Origin: Ectobacillus panaciterrae DSM 19096
GTDB taxonomy: Bacteria > Bacillota > Bacilli > Bacillales > Bacillaceae_G
Assembly (NCBI RefSeq): GCF_000430785.1
Contig: NZ_AUMR01000005.1
Span: 62,001 to 126,000, forward strand
DNA length: 64,000 bases
Reading direction: 5' to 3'
Made by a program: the position numbers and the translations under genes. The notes below the pieces were generated by a model that worked only from the letters and a program-made list of their open reading frames with translations, searched no databases and had not been told where the DNA came from. Each line of letters starts with the position of its first letter. The first letter of the stretch is position 1. This document shows positions 52,562-60,720 of this stretch, one piece after another.

Positions 52562-53182
52562 TTATTTCTTACGACGTAAGGACATAATCAATGCTACGAT
52601 TGAAAGTAAAAGGGAGAGAATCGATACAACCATTGTAGTTGTTTGGGTACCTGTGTTCTCTTTCGCTGTTTTAGTTGTATCTTTGACAGAATGATCTTGG
52701 CTTATATTTTGTTGGCTTGTTGCCGTAGTAATAGTAGTAATGGAATGTGGTTTATCTGTCCCTTCCCCCCCTGTCCATTCTACAATGCTGCCATCTTTAT
52801 AGTATTGGTAAGCATCCCAAGCTGCTTTTTCTGTGTTGCTTGGATTTTTGGCAACAAACGTGAATTGCTGAAATTGTCCAGGCAAAATCCCTTCACCAGA
52901 TGTCATCCAAGTAACAGCGGTTACTTTTCCATCACTGTTTTTTTCTGTACTCACCGTCCATCCAGATACGGGCTCATATTGTTGAAATTCTACGCCAGCA
53001 GGCATTTTTAAGGTTACTTTTGTTGTTGGCATATCCTTTTCAACCGGTACCTTAACGGTATATGTTTCCCACGCTCCAGTTGTCGAAGTATTTGGCTTTA
53101 CAGTTACATGAGCACTGGCTGGTACTGAAAAAAGAACCACTGCAAGTATTGTTGGAATAATCATTGTTGCTAACTTTTTCAT
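52562..53182 (-). CDS. ycnI: YcnI-family copper-binding protein
   Basis: 206 residues. The signal peptide leaves His25 as the mature N-terminus (ASA|HVTV), as in the copper-binding YcnI/DUF1775 domain. The domain follows (VTVKPNTSTTGAWETYTVKV, GILPGQFQQFTF, EWTGGEG), then a Thr/Ser linker and a C-terminal membrane anchor with KK tail. It lies 27 bases after ycnJ. A role in copper uptake is inferred from the family. Confidence 0.9.
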   Translation of the reverse strand: MKKLATMIIPTILAVVLFSVPASAHVTVKPNTSTTGAWETYTVKVPVEKDMPTTKVTLKMPAGVEFQQYEPVSGWTVSTEKNSDGKVTAVTWMTSGEGILPGQFQQFTFVAKNPSNTEKAAWDAYQYYKDGSIVEWTGGEGTDKPHSITTITTATSQQNISQDHSVKDTTKTAKENTGTQTTTMVVSILSLLLSIVALIMSLRRKK

Positions 53183-53209
53183 TTTAATACGATCTCCTTT
53201 ACCATCTTA

Positions 53210-54883
53210 TTATCGATTGCCTACCGTCGAACGAAAATCTATATCAAAACTGTCGAGAGATGTTGTCAATCCATGCACATGTATATTCCATTGCCCTGTC
53301 ATATTGAAATACATACCTCTTGTTTGAAACTTTCCTATTGATACGGCTGGAACCCTGAATGTATCTTTTCCCATCTCCATATCTAGAGAAGAAACTGTCA
53401 ATGTGATTTGTTCAATATCAGTAACAGGTTGTCCACTTTTATCTTTTAAATCAATATCAAATGTATTCATCCCTACTACATTGGGGCTAATGCTTAAAGT
53501 GAGTTGATATCCATTATCCAACTGCTTTGTTTCATGAATCGGCCCTGTTGCTGGCACCGGAGGGGTTGGTAAATTCGTCAAAATTGCTGCAATCGCCATA
53601 ACAATAATCCCTACACTCAACTCGACACCAGCTGTAACCCCAAGTCCTTTACTCCGACGTATCTTACTCTTCACAAAATGAACAGCACCTAGCACAATCA
53701 TTACTACAAATAAAACGATCTTAGCCAGCAAGGTTTGTCCATAACCTGTATGAAAAAGAGAATTGATTGTTGGAACAAATAATGTGCTTGCAACAATTCC
53801 TGTAAAGAAAATTACCGCAGCAGCTGCCATTGCCCAAGGTGAGAAACGGCGAATTGCATCCCAATACAAAGACCAATCTCTTTTATCATTTTCTTTACTG
53901 GTATCACCCGCAGGCAAGATAAAAACAATAGCAGCTATCCCTCCCACCCACAAGGAGGCAGATAATAAATGGAGAAAATCCATGAAAACGGCTATTTCTT
54001 TATACTTTGAACCTGATGCATGGCCGGTTAAGGCTTTCGTTACAAGCAGTCCTAATATGATAATAATTTGTACTCCCCATGCTTTAAAGGAAGAAAATTC
54101 CCCTCGTTTTATAGCCAAATATGTTGTTAAAGCAAGTATGCTAACGAGAACCATCTGAATGATCCACACATGTCCAAAAGCAGGAAGTTCTAGGGTCTCC
54201 TTCAATAACGAAGGACTAAAAGCTTGTGACCATGGTACGTCCGCATTAATTGTTGCTTGCAAAGGAAGACTGAACAACAAACTAACCGTAATTCCAAGCA
54301 AGGATAACCAAAGGATTAACTTATTGCGTGATTGAACCTTAGTAGACTGATTATGATTTGCTCTATAAATAATAAGATTAAAAAATATAACACCAATATA
54401 GAGAGCAAAGCTTGTATATAGGAGTACCCTCTCAATAATCATATCTGCCTTTGGTATATATCCGGTTGTTTTCGCTTGTAGTGTACTAGAATCTTTTCCG
54501 GGTGTACCAATACTAAATGGAATCACACCTTGAACAGGGTGGCCATCCGCAGAAATGACTTTCCATTGGATAGAATATGTACCCTTTGGTATGTTCTTTT
54601 GCACCCCTGTCTCAATAATCTTCGGTTTTTTTTTATTAATATGGGTATTTTTTAGGTCAACACGTTTTCCTGAAGCATCTATTACAATAAGGGAATCAAA
54701 ACCGGAAGACTGGATTTCCTCATCAAACTCAATACTTATAACGGAAGGCGCTTTAGCTAAAATTTCATTTTCCATAGGTGTTGCTTTAATAATATAAGCA
54801 TGCGCAGAAGCAAAAGTGGGAACTAGTATAATTAATACATACACCATTAACATCCATAAACCTAATTTTTTTATTCCAGCCAT
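53210..54883 (-). CDS. ycnJ: CopC-CopD fusion copper transporter (YcnJ-like)
   Basis: 557 residues. The signal peptide is cleaved before His28 (ASA|HAYI), a CopC domain (about 28-125) has a second copper-ligand region SADGHPVQG, and the CopD domain of eight hydrophobic segments follows (about 150-440). A further extracytoplasmic beta domain ends the protein. YcnJ imports copper in B. subtilis. No YcnK-type repressor gene is next to it here. Two-gene operon with ycnI. Confidence 0.92.
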   Translation of the reverse strand: MAGIKKLGLWMLMVYVLIILVPTFASAHAYIIKATPMENEILAKAPSVISIEFDEEIQSSGFDSLIVIDASGKRVDLKNTHINKKKPKIIETGVQKNIPKGTYSIQWKVISADGHPVQGVIPFSIGTPGKDSSTLQAKTTGYIPKADMIIERVLLYTSFALYIGVIFFNLIIYRANHNQSTKVQSRNKLILWLSLLGITVSLLFSLPLQATINADVPWSQAFSPSLLKETLELPAFGHVWIIQMVLVSILALTTYLAIKRGEFSSFKAWGVQIIIILGLLVTKALTGHASGSKYKEIAVFMDFLHLLSASLWVGGIAAIVFILPAGDTSKENDKRDWSLYWDAIRRFSPWAMAAAAVIFFTGIVASTLFVPTINSLFHTGYGQTLLAKIVLFVVMIVLGAVHFVKSKIRRSKGLGVTAGVELSVGIIVMAIAAILTNLPTPPVPATGPIHETKQLDNGYQLTLSISPNVVGMNTFDIDLKDKSGQPVTDIEQITLTVSSLDMEMGKDTFRVPAVSIGKFQTRGMYFNMTGQWNIHVHGLTTSLDSFDIDFRSTVGNR

Positions 54884-55151
54884 CTTTATTTCAACTCTTT
54901 TCTTCCATTCACATCGGAAATGCTAAAATCAAAACCTCAAAATCATAATAATTCCAAAGAATACCCGTTATTATTTTATACAAATTAAGAAAAAAATCTG
55001 TGAATAAATTGCGAATAAATTGTGAAATAGTAGGAAATAGCGGCACATCATCAAACGCCGCAAGCATTTGAAGAACAGATGAAAAACGCAGCTTAGGATT
55101 TAACTTTTTTTGTCCAAAATATTGACTCAAATCCATGTTTGTATTTGCACA

Positions 55152-55188
55152 AAAACTAAGTCAGGCGGCCATAACGACTGCCTGACTT
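55152..55188 (-). terminator. Terminator of the cytochrome c peroxidase-like gene
   Basis: GTCAGGC and GCCTGAC arms with a T-run on the minus strand (TTAGTTTTTG). Confidence 0.75.
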
Positions 55189-55197
55189 TCAATACGT

Positions 55198-57147
55198 TTA
55201 TTCCAATGTTAGTAAATACTTAATCAAAGCATCTTGCTCTTGTTTGGAAAAACCTGTTGAAGCATCTACCCAATAATCATGTCCTTCACCTGTTACATGT
55301 GCTTTTCTTACATCGTCTGAAGATTGATTCGCTTTTACTACTTGATTCCTCAAATTTTTATCCACTAATGCCCGCAAACTGTTAAACGGATCAGGTAAAA
55401 TTCCTTTATTTAATGTTCCCGCCATGCCTAATTGAGTTTTAGGATCAGCTCCAACTGCGACCCCGCCCTCATGTAAATATGGGGCAGACCAATAAAGACC
55501 GATGAGGCTAGGAACTTTATATCCTCCTGCTGTACCGCCAATTCCATATGCCAGCTTAATTTGTTCAGAGTCTAAATCTTTCACCGGGACATTTAACACA
55601 CGTGCACCTTTTGGAACAGGTACAGGTGTATCAGGCGAATAAATCACGGGATCTGTCAAGAGCTCCCCTGCCTTCCTGAACCCTTTCGCCCTTGTTGGTT
55701 CCGTACCAATTTCTTGCGCAGAAATAATTTTATTATTTGTTAAAAACTCCCCTGCGTGACAGGAGATACATGATGCACGTTCAAATACCCGTTTACCCAA
55801 TTGCTTTTCTTCTTCTGTTGCCTTAATTGGTGCCTTTGGAGGAACAAGCGTATTCTGAAAGGCTGACATGGCATTATTTTGCTCTCCTACTCTTGTTCCC
55901 GGTGAACTGACAATAAGCCCGTTTAATGAAATAAGTGTAGGTCTTGGGTAGGATGGAAGTGTAACCGCTTTATTTAACCCGGGAGCTGTAGGTGTTGGGT
56001 CTACTTCAGCAAAAAATTCCGAAGGCTTCTTTCCTTTATTAGGATCATATCGATATTTTGGATTTGCTGCATTTTGCAAGATGGTGCCCAAATATACTTC
56101 TTTGTCAATTCCGAAAATGGCTTTACTTGCTTCAGCAAGGGTGGTCATATCAGAACCTTGGGCATGAACCGCATTATTCAACACACTTAACCCCTTAAAC
56201 GATCCAGCCATTGAAAATCCGCTCCAGCTGTACGGATGATCTCCCAACGTGAAAGAATCAGGGGTTTGAGATGCGTTGTTGACAGAGTCGAGAGTAACAT
56301 CAAAGCTTCCTTTAGGCCACTTGATGACGCTTTCATCTACGGCCGCTTCTAAAGCTTTTGGATCCGGCAACGGTTCTTTTTTCCCATCACTTGTCGTAAC
56401 AGTTTTGTCAAGATTCTTCATATAGTTTTTTAAAGCTGTAACCTCCGTACGTCCAAAATAAGCAGATGTATTCGTACCCAATGCAAGAAGAAGTCCGAAA
56501 TCAACATCACTATTCACAGCTCCTTCTATTACCTTCTTATTAACCGGATCAACCGTAGCATGGCAAGATACACAGCTTATCCCAACCTTTAATCTTCCTT
56601 CTGACCTCACAATTGGCAAACCAAGAACTTCGTTAGAACCTTTTGCAACATCCAATCCTGTATCAATTTTTGTACCTTTTTTAAAAGTTTTTCCTCCTAT
56701 CGTTACGGTTTCCGCCAATTCCACACGCAAGTTGGTCGTACCTTCACCATTTAATTCCTTTACCGCCTTTTGAAGGTTTTCAATCGTGAGCGGACCGTTA
56801 TAAAAAGCTCCAATAATGTCTGTTAAGAAGACTTCATTTCCAAATGTTTCTTCATAAAAAGATTTTCTTCCCAAATCTAATAGAGCCTGATCAATTTTTA
56901 CCGCTCCATTCTGAGGAGACAATAACGCTCTCCCTTTCTCTGTTTGCAATAATTTATTGGCCTCTTTTTGTGAGATCGTTCTTCCCCAAAGATCATATGC
57001 AGGTTTATCTTCATTCTTTTCCATCGTCGTTGGTTCAGGCTGCAATATTTGACTTTCAGTGGGAATAAAAGCATATCCTGGTTTACAAAGAGCTATCGCT
57101 AAAGCTGACGCAACACCAAAGTATAAGATCCATTTCCTTCCTTTCAT
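55198..57147 (-). CDS. Di-haem cytochrome c peroxidase-like protein
   Basis: 649 residues, exported (signal peptide with hydrophobic stretch to about residue 27). Two haem c attachment sites are present: C192VSCH196 and C459ISCH463. The wide spacing and LRxGK-like start fit the di-haem peroxidase/MauG superfamily, but the protein is roughly twice the size of classic CcpA enzymes. Substrate unknown; electron donation at the outer face of the membrane is expected. GAGGAGGGG ribosome site. Adjacent to the copper genes, but with its own terminator. Confidence 0.85.
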   Translation of the reverse strand: MKGRKWILYFGVASALAIALCKPGYAFIPTESQILQPEPTTMEKNEDKPAYDLWGRTISQKEANKLLQTEKGRALLSPQNGAVKIDQALLDLGRKSFYEETFGNEVFLTDIIGAFYNGPLTIENLQKAVKELNGEGTTNLRVELAETVTIGGKTFKKGTKIDTGLDVAKGSNEVLGLPIVRSEGRLKVGISCVSCHATVDPVNKKVIEGAVNSDVDFGLLLALGTNTSAYFGRTEVTALKNYMKNLDKTVTTSDGKKEPLPDPKALEAAVDESVIKWPKGSFDVTLDSVNNASQTPDSFTLGDHPYSWSGFSMAGSFKGLSVLNNAVHAQGSDMTTLAEASKAIFGIDKEVYLGTILQNAANPKYRYDPNKGKKPSEFFAEVDPTPTAPGLNKAVTLPSYPRPTLISLNGLIVSSPGTRVGEQNNAMSAFQNTLVPPKAPIKATEEEKQLGKRVFERASCISCHAGEFLTNNKIISAQEIGTEPTRAKGFRKAGELLTDPVIYSPDTPVPVPKGARVLNVPVKDLDSEQIKLAYGIGGTAGGYKVPSLIGLYWSAPYLHEGGVAVGADPKTQLGMAGTLNKGILPDPFNSLRALVDKNLRNQVVKANQSSDDVRKAHVTGEGHDYWVDASTGFSKQEQDALIKYLLTLE

Positions 57148-57297
57148 CTGTTCCCCTCCTCTAGGAAAATAAAGTGCAAAAACTACCTTTAATTTCTCGC
57201 CTTTTGGAAAGAAATATACTTTATCCAGACTACTGTTACATTACAAAGGAGGAGTTGGATCAATAAATCAAAAATATTAGCTAACAGCCAAATTATT

Positions 57298-57477
57298 TAT
57301 ATACAAGTGAATAAAAAAACCGTCTTTTGATAGTGGGAAGAGATCATCCGGCGACGTGCAGAAGCGCTCAAACCTTTGGTTCATGCAAAGGTAAACCAGA
57401 GAGAAGAAGCATACCATACTCCCTTTTGGTTGCTCATAGCACATGGACATGTCGAATTTATCATTCACTCATATATA
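57298..57477. repeat. Repeat family A element, copy A4
   Basis: 180 bases, TATATACAAGTGAAT to ATTCACTCATATATA, with both ends intact. It carries an insertion CATCCGGCGACG, matching the variant in B2 (GTCGCCGGATG on the opposite strand), so it links the A and B subfamilies. It lies between two divergent genes. Confidence 0.88.
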
Positions 57478-57541
57478 GGCACTCATCTATTCACCTTTTT
57501 AGAATATGTTATAAAAGAAAGATAACCTGAGGAGGCTTACC

Positions 57542-58432
57542 ATGTATCACATCTATGGTTATGTAAAAACGTGCAATACAATTCCCATCACGTTTCCTCC
57601 ACAATATCAGCCCCAACAACCTGGTATAGAATCCATCATGATTCCAAGACCTATATCCGAAAATCCTCATTATATTGGCAGCGGCAAATTACATAATAAA
57701 GTAGCCATTATTACAGGTGGAGATAGCGGCATTGGCCGGGCTGTCACAATTGCCTTCGCAAAAGAAGGAGCGCATGTAGTCATTGTTTATTTGAATGAAC
57801 ATGGAGACGCTTTAGAAACAAAATATAGAGTTGAACAATTGGGACGAAATTGTCTAACAATAGCGGGGGATATCGGAGATGAAAGTTTCTGTCAATACAT
57901 TGTTCAAAAAACCATCGAAGTATTTGGTCATCTTGAAATCCTTGTTAATAACGCCGGGGAAGCACATCCGCAAGCAAGTATTAAAGACATATCTGCAAAA
58001 CAACTTCAACGTACCTTTCAAACAAATATTTTTTCATTTTTTTATTTAACGAAAGCAGCGCTTCCCTATTTGAAAAAAGACAGTTCCATTATCAATACTA
58101 CTTCTTCAGTCGCATACGAAGGACATGAAAACATTATCGATTACGCCGCATCTAAGGGAGCCATCGTCTCTTTTACTCGTTCGTTAGCGTTATCCGTCAT
58201 AGGCCAGGAAATCCGTGTTAATGGTGTTGCTCCCGGCCCTGTCTGGACTCCTCTCGTACCTTCGAGTGGTCCACCGGAAGCCTATGCAACATTTGGAAGT
58301 AACACGCCGATGAGACGGGCTGCACAGCCCTTTGAGCTAGCACCAACTTATGTATATTTGGCTTCAAATGATTCTTCATATGTATCCGGCCAAATTCTAC
58401 ATGTGAACGGCGGAACAATTGTAAATGGGTAA
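57542..58432 (+). CDS. Short-chain dehydrogenase/reductase (YhdF/YghA type)
   Basis: A 296-residue SDR with a Pro-rich N-terminal extension of about 45 residues (ITFPPQYQPQQPG). Motifs: TGGDSGIGRAV, NNAGEAHPQ, Ser in NTTSSVAYEG, Tyr and Lys in DYAASKGAI, and the C-terminal NGGTIVNG. The extension is typical of general-stress SDRs near glucose dehydrogenase types; substrate unknown. GAGGAGG ribosome site. Confidence 0.88.
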   Translation: MYHIYGYVKTCNTIPITFPPQYQPQQPGIESIMIPRPISENPHYIGSGKLHNKVAIITGGDSGIGRAVTIAFAKEGAHVVIVYLNEHGDALETKYRVEQLGRNCLTIAGDIGDESFCQYIVQKTIEVFGHLEILVNNAGEAHPQASIKDISAKQLQRTFQTNIFSFFYLTKAALPYLKKDSSIINTTSSVAYEGHENIIDYAASKGAIVSFTRSLALSVIGQEIRVNGVAPGPVWTPLVPSSGPPEAYATFGSNTPMRRAAQPFELAPTYVYLASNDSSYVSGQILHVNGGTIVNG

Positions 58433-58499
58433 ATTGTTCCGATGGCGGAGACAATCAATTAGATTTTGTGTGTCGTTGAAGATAAAAAAGGAATAGGCT

Positions 58500-58526
58500 A
58501 CATTCATTAGCATTCAGCATAGTATA
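58500..58526 (+). promoter_or_regulatory. Sigma-K-like promoter
   Basis: AC, 16 bases, CATAGTATA. This matches the late mother-cell sigma-K consensus (AC-N16/17-CATANNNTA), about 20 bases upstream of the next gene. Confidence 0.55.
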
Positions 58527-58547
58527 TGTCAAAAGGGTGTGATGATA

Positions 58548-59000
58548 TTGAAAAAAAATCAAATAGAAAAAGAAAAACAAGCAATCAGTACCATTCAACG
58601 GAATATTGATATCATTACAGCCACATTATTAGCGACTGGACAATTTACAATTATAGGAATCTTTGTTACACCAGGAGGGTTTCGGATTTCAGTAGGCGGA
58701 CCGCTTACAGGCACCAGCAGATTAGAGGGGAAATCAGGAAGCCGAGCAGTGAATTTGATTATTGATGTATTTGACATTCTTACCGCTGTATTATTAATTA
58801 CCGACCAAATCAATGTCACAGGTACCTTTATTTCTTCTCCCGAAAGGTTTACCGTCAACGTCAGCGGACCAATTTTTGGGGTACCTAAAACAGGACCAGC
58901 CCTTCCCGATGTAAACAAAATTTTTACCGATTTCCGCAAGATTGTACCAAAACACTTCAATGTCAATCCTGAATTATTGAGAAAACTTACAAAGGAGTGA
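58548..59000 (+). CDS. Probable late-sporulation protein with an internal duplication
   Basis: About 150 residues. Two homologous segments of about 40 residues: DIITATLLATGQFTIIGIF...GGPLTG near residue 25 and DILTAVLLITDQINVTGTF...SGPIFG near residue 78. No signal peptide. Starts at 58539 (GTG), 58542 (ATG) and 58548 (TTG) are possible; spacing from AAAAGGGTG favours TTG 58548. I recognise no family. The sigma-K-like promoter suggests a coat or exosporium role. Confidence 0.7.
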   Translation: MKKNQIEKEKQAISTIQRNIDIITATLLATGQFTIIGIFVTPGGFRISVGGPLTGTSRLEGKSGSRAVNLIIDVFDILTAVLLITDQINVTGTFISSPERFTVNVSGPIFGVPKTGPALPDVNKIFTDFRKIVPKHFNVNPELLRKLTKE

Positions 59001-59005
59001 TTGTT

Positions 59006-59131
59006 ATGGCTTTAACGGATATTCCAACTATTAAACCACCTGAAGGCCTCATTTTTCTCACAGCTATCTCTCTAGTTACCTTTATATTTTTCTTTACACA
59101 ACCCAAGCCAGGTGATACCGGGGGTATATAG
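59006..59131 (+). CDS. Small single-span membrane protein (41 aa)
   Basis: MALTDIPTIKPPEGLIFLTA starts the protein; a hydrophobic helix follows (IFLTAISLVTFIFFF), then a short polar tail ending DTGGI. AAAGGAGTG ribosome site six bases upstream. It starts five bases after the previous stop, so it belongs to the same sigma-K-like unit. Unknown function. Confidence 0.7.
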   Translation: MALTDIPTIKPPEGLIFLTAISLVTFIFFFTQPKPGDTGGI

Positions 59132-59166
59132 CGCGAGACAAGATAAAAACTCAAGGGGCGCAGAAA

Positions 59167-59196
59167 AAGAGAGGACCAAAGCAATGATCCTCTCTT
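59167..59196 (+). terminator. Hairpin after the small membrane protein gene
   Basis: AAGAGAGGA and TCCTCTCTT arms; weak T-run. The rest of the gap to 59611 (about 415 bases) shows no convincing gene or repeat. Confidence 0.55.
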
Positions 59197-59611
59197 AGTA
59201 CTGAAGATAATATTTTTTAATTAAAAATTCTGCTAGCATAAGAGGTTTCTTACAGGCAAACTTCCAACTTTCAATGTTACAATCTATTCCTCACAGATTT
59301 TCTGTCATGTTTCTCTATCTTTTATTTTTTCTCTAAGATTGCTTAACCAATGTAAGCTTCTCCTTATTTTTTAGACAAACCTAAAATAACATCCCCGTAA
59401 TTCAATACAATCTTGATTGGGGCTTTTCTTTGTAGACTTTACATTGAAGGCTTTAAGAATTGTGTCTTTATGCATAAAAAAGAGCTTCGCTGCTTATTGG
59501 GAGCTGCTTCTCGCTTGTTTACAGCAGAACAGCGGAAGCTCCATAGCGAACTAAGTGGAGGAATGTTTGCTTGGTATTGGCTTGAAGAATTACTGTTCAC
59601 TTATGCTATAT

Positions 59612-60496
59612 TTAGTTTCTATTACCAAAACCCACAATTTTTTCAGTTTGCATGTCTGCATAAATGCTTAGTGGGCCTAAAGTTGCATTCTTGTTTGACT
59701 TGAACGCAATAAGATATACTTCTTTACCATCATATTTAACATCGTTTAAACGTCCCATATCCTTATTCACAGTTATCTTTTTTATCGTTGCTTCTTTCCA
59801 AGTGCCAATCACCTCGTCTTTTGATTTTTGAGGTAACTGATTCCATACAGCTTCTCTAATATCCAGCTCATTGTCTTGGGTTTGAGCTTTCGTACTACCG
59901 CTTTTATCATTTTGAACTTTGGAACTATCTTGATTCTTCAACAAAGCAATTATTTGTTTTTCATCATCCTTAGTTAAAAGGTAATCTTCAATGTGAGTTT
60001 CATTTGGAGTCTTCTGGTATGCGATCGTAACTGGTTTTCCTTGGCTTTCTAACCAAATGAAGTAGGTACGACTGGAACCATCTTGATACTTAATTCTCAT
60101 TTTGCAATCTACGTTGTCACTAGCTTTTTTATCAAATAGTAATGTCTTCTTTGTTGAATGCTCAATGCTAGAAACAAAGGTCATCATATCGTCTTCTTTT
60201 GTAAATGTTTTAGTTATTTTCGTTTTTGCAGGAGTAATTTCAATCTGTTTTACTTCTTTTTTCTCGAACATGACAGGATTTGCTTTTGTTTCCTTATCAC
60301 TTGCTGACTTAGTTGAATCTGTTTGTGAGGTCTGAGAAGATTCTGAATTAGCGGCAGGAGCTTTACTTGTTTCCTTTTGTGTTGCTGTTGCAGCCACATC
60401 TTCTTGTTTGGACTTAGAAGAATCTGAATTAGTTGCACATCCAGCTAAACCTAATACAACCGATGAAACAAGAAACAATGAACTTGCTTTTTTCAT
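59612..60496 (-). CDS. Lipoprotein of unknown function
   Basis: 294 residues. Lipobox LAGC (Cys20), a long Ser/Thr/Lys-rich linker (about residues 22-75), then a mixed alpha/beta domain. Segments such as FTKEDDMMTFVSSIEHSTKK and MRIKYQDGSSRTYFIWL look like a small substrate-interaction fold seen in many Bacillus lipoproteins. No family assigned. AAAGGGGAG ribosome site. Confidence 0.75.
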   Translation of the reverse strand: MKKASSLFLVSSVVLGLAGCATNSDSSKSKQEDVAATATQKETSKAPAANSESSQTSQTDSTKSASDKETKANPVMFEKKEVKQIEITPAKTKITKTFTKEDDMMTFVSSIEHSTKKTLLFDKKASDNVDCKMRIKYQDGSSRTYFIWLESQGKPVTIAYQKTPNETHIEDYLLTKDDEKQIIALLKNQDSSKVQNDKSGSTKAQTQDNELDIREAVWNQLPQKSKDEVIGTWKEATIKKITVNKDMGRLNDVKYDGKEVYLIAFKSNKNATLGPLSIYADMQTEKIVGFGNRN

Positions 60497-60654
60497 GTTC
60501 TTCTCCCCTTTCTATTCCTCCTTTTAATTCTGTTTTATATTCACAACTTCCTTCAAATAAATACATAAAAAGGGTAAATAAATTAAATGAAGAACAGAAC
60601 TATATAAATACAATTTATAAGTTCGACATGGATTTTACTCTGTTGGATAAATGA

Positions 60655-60684
60655 AAAAGGACAGCGTTTTACCGTCCTTTTCCA
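60655..60684 (-). terminator. Terminator after the phosphoesterase gene
   Basis: AAAGGAC and GTCCTTT arms around an 11-base loop; T-run on the minus strand. Confidence 0.7.
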
Positions 60685-60720
60685 TAACCGTCTATATCTT
60701 AATTGATTGTTTTAATATTG

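Noticed and set aside
54909-55136. Open frame of 75 codons on the minus strand between the copper genes and the peroxidase-like gene
   Set aside because: It starts right after a terminator without a ribosome site. The sequence is A/T-rich and shows no family I can name. It could be a remnant of a transposase N-terminus, but I cannot support that.
59413-59703. Rightward 96-codon frame
   Set aside because: Its 3' third overlaps the well-supported lipoprotein gene on the other strand. It has no ribosome site and its composition is that of a chance frame.
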